DNA from: Bacillota bacterium
Lineage (GTDB): Bacteria; Bacillota; Clostridia; Oscillospirales; Ruminococcaceae
Assembly (NCBI GenBank): GCA_023457355.1
Contig: JAEWLW010000006.1
Location: 1 to 24,437 of the forward strand
Direction: 5' to 3'
DNA length: 24,437 bases
The notes under the pieces are model-generated. The model saw only the letters and a program-made list of their open reading frames with translations, had not been told where the DNA came from and ran no database searches. Below are positions 23,153-24,437 of the stretch, in pieces (position 1 is the first letter of the stretch; every line of letters starts with the position of its first letter). Both the position numbers and the translations under genes were made by a program.

Positions 23153-24040
23153 TTATTGCTGCAAAAGAAAAAGAAAATGATTTGCCTCGCGCAGGAGATG
23201 GTCGGTGTAAAGGGCCAACATAATGGCCTGTATCTGACAGGCGATGATGCCTTGGGTGGTGTTGGCTTTAAATTGGCTGATCGCTTGTGTGCTGGTAAGC
23301 AGTTCGCCGCCCAAAGAAGCGTTTTCAGCGGTTGACATAGCCTTGGCAAGCGCATCAAATTGGTTGGCAAACTCATTTGCCAGTTTGAAGTTGGCCGTTT
23401 CGGTGGGGTCCAGTTCGCCGCGCATCACTTTGGCATGGCCGGCCATATTTTGTGTCCAAAACAGCTTGTAGCTCTGCAAATCAATCGGCTCTCTGTTTTG
23501 CAGCCGGGATAAGATCTCCCGATATTTTTTTGCTTCAAGCAGCACGTGGTCAATATCCGCCGTGTACATCATGGTAAACACACTGCAGGAAGAGCGGCTG
23601 TTCAAAAGGTTTTCCTGAAATGAGATAAATGTATTTGTCAGGCTTAAAATGTTCTTGTTAAGTGACGCGATATCTTGTTCCTGCTTGCCGGTCACGGCGG
23701 CGCCTTTATAATAAGGTGCTATGCGGTACGTCATGCGTGTCAGATTTCTGTTGATTGAAATATCGGTGTACTTTTGCGCTTGCCCTTCGGCCTCTTCGGT
23801 ATATTTGGTATAAAACTGGCCGGATTGCAGGACATTCGACGGTATGGCGCCGTTGGCCAGGTGTATTGCCGTCGACAGGTGGCGGTCGTAATACTGCTTG
23901 TAGCTGTCCGCCTTTTGGGCGAGCGCTTTGCCCGGCGGCGGCATGGTGGCCTCGATGAAAACAGCGTGCTCTTTCATAATCCGTAGCCAGAAGAGATTGA
24001 ACATCAGGGATAACTGAACATAGTCCTCCTTAGAAAGCAC
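23153..24040 (-). CDS. DUF2935 protein, two ferritin-like repeats
   Basis: A 295-aa protein of the DUF2935 family found in Clostridia and Bacilli. It is made of two related four-helix halves. LFWLRIMKEHAVFIEATM (about residues 10-27) in the first half is echoed by LFWTQNMAGHAKVMRGELD in the second, and the conserved His/Glu residues suggest metal binding of the hemerythrin or ferritin type. The start is chosen as GTG at 24040, eight bases after GGAG; ATG at 24046 and GTG at 24070 are poorer. It is convergent with the amidohydrolase gene. On the minus strand CATAGAAT (24074-24081) resembles a mother-cell (sigma-E/K) -10, but no clear -35 is seen. Its biochemical role is unknown. Confidence 0.85.
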   Translation of the reverse strand: MLSKEDYVQLSLMFNLFWLRIMKEHAVFIEATMPPPGKALAQKADSYKQYYDRHLSTAIHLANGAIPSNVLQSGQFYTKYTEEAEGQAQKYTDISINRNLTRMTYRIAPYYKGAAVTGKQEQDIASLNKNILSLTNTFISFQENLLNSRSSCSVFTMMYTADIDHVLLEAKKYREILSRLQNREPIDLQSYKLFWTQNMAGHAKVMRGELDPTETANFKLANEFANQFDALAKAMSTAENASLGGELLTSTQAISQFKANTTQGIIACQIQAIMLALYTDHLLREANHFLFLLQQ

Positions 24041-24198
24041 ATACATCACTCCAAACAATGACTTTGTCACTGAATTCTATGTTTGGGCTCCACTAAAAAT
24101 TCAAATGGAACTGCTCCGCCAAAGCAAATGGATCGGCATGGAATCATTAAAAAGGCCCTTGCTTTTCGGTGGGGATCAGGATAGCTGGGCAAAAACAG

Positions 24199-24234
24199 GT
24201 CCGCCGTGAAAAACCATCGGTTTTCATGGCGGAC
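24199..24234. terminator. Hairpin terminator near the right edge
   Basis: GTCCGCCGTGAAAA pairs with TTTTCATGGCGGAC (14 bp, one wobble, 8-base loop). On the minus strand CTGTTTTTG follows, so it may end a transcript arriving from outside the window. The stretch 24100-24320 holds no gene that I can support. Confidence 0.6.
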
Positions 24235-24322
24235 TTGGGTTTTGCACATTTTTATGCCGGAGCATTTGGTAACAACCCGGTGATACAGGGTGCGCATCGA
24301 GCATCCTATTTAAGGAGACTCT

Positions 24323-24437
24323 GATTAATTCAGGGGCGGGTTAGCGGCGAGAGAATTTTGTGCCTGACAAGGCAAAAAGCAGACATAAAGCTGGCGCTTA
24401 TGGCTGCTTTTTAACACAGTCAGACGCAAAATTAGCC
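24323..24437 (+). repeat. Fold-back repeat A, copy 2
   Basis: It aligns with copy 1 (10761-10877) in the same orientation. The outer arms AATTTTGTGCCTGAC (24355-24368) and GTCAGACGCAAAATT pair at 14 of 15 positions, and an inner hairpin AAAAAGCAGaCATAA / TTATGgCTGCTTTTT pairs at 14 of 15. Pairing is kept although the sequence differs from copy 1. The window ends at the element's 3' side, so it may extend further. Confidence 0.6.

Noticed and set aside
24067..24297. 76-aa minus-strand frame at the right edge
   Set aside because: It crosses a terminator hairpin and has no ribosome site or recognisable domain.

Overview
The window looks like chromosomal DNA from a spore-forming-type Firmicute of the class Clostridia, possibly an Oscillospiraceae/Ruminococcaceae relative. 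This is inferred from the strong AGGAGG ribosome sites, a T-box leader, an LDCC-type small protein, a DUF2935 protein, and moderate GC content with long structured intergenic stretches. No rRNA, tRNA, CRISPR array, phage gene or insertion sequence is visible.

Region 1 (219-2884, + strand) is a compact four-gene cell-surface metal cluster: a 52-aa Cys-Cys protein, a fusion of HMA, TauE/UreH-like membrane and two cupredoxin-like domains, a 52-aa single-span membrane protein, and a DUF2318/FtrD-like lipoprotein with paired CxxC motifs. A terminator follows. Then comes a separately promoted two-component system (3029-5118).

Region 2 (5245-14248, - strand) is a peptide-scavenging locus. Read in transcription order it contains a regulator with a degenerate GGDEF-like domain and a C-terminal helix-turn-helix, a terminator, a promoter with a dyad between its -35 and -10, a Dpp/Opp-type ABC importer (binding lipoprotein, two permeases, two ATPases) and an N-acyl-D-amino-acid deacylase. 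Uptake of peptides or N-acyl amino acids followed by hydrolysis is the likely logic. Two fold-back elements sit between the binding-protein gene and the permeases.

Region 3 (14496-20201) is largely sulfur-related. It holds a TcdA-like E1 enzyme (tRNA ct6A), cysteine synthase, a LysR regulator divergent from cysK, a YxjG/MetE-C-like methyltransferase preceded by a near match to the streptococcal MET-box, a 738-bp gene-free stretch full of hairpins, and an Rrf2 regulator without Fe-S cysteines.

Region 4 (20338-23114, + strand) is a T-box-controlled operon. A consensus promoter leads into a complete T-box leader with an apparent UGG (Trp) specifier, then a multi-pass transporter-like protein and an M20 amidohydrolase. 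This suggests import and hydrolysis of a tryptophan-containing or aromatic conjugate when charged tRNA-Trp is low. A convergent DUF2935 gene and a second copy of the 115-bp fold-back repeat close the window.
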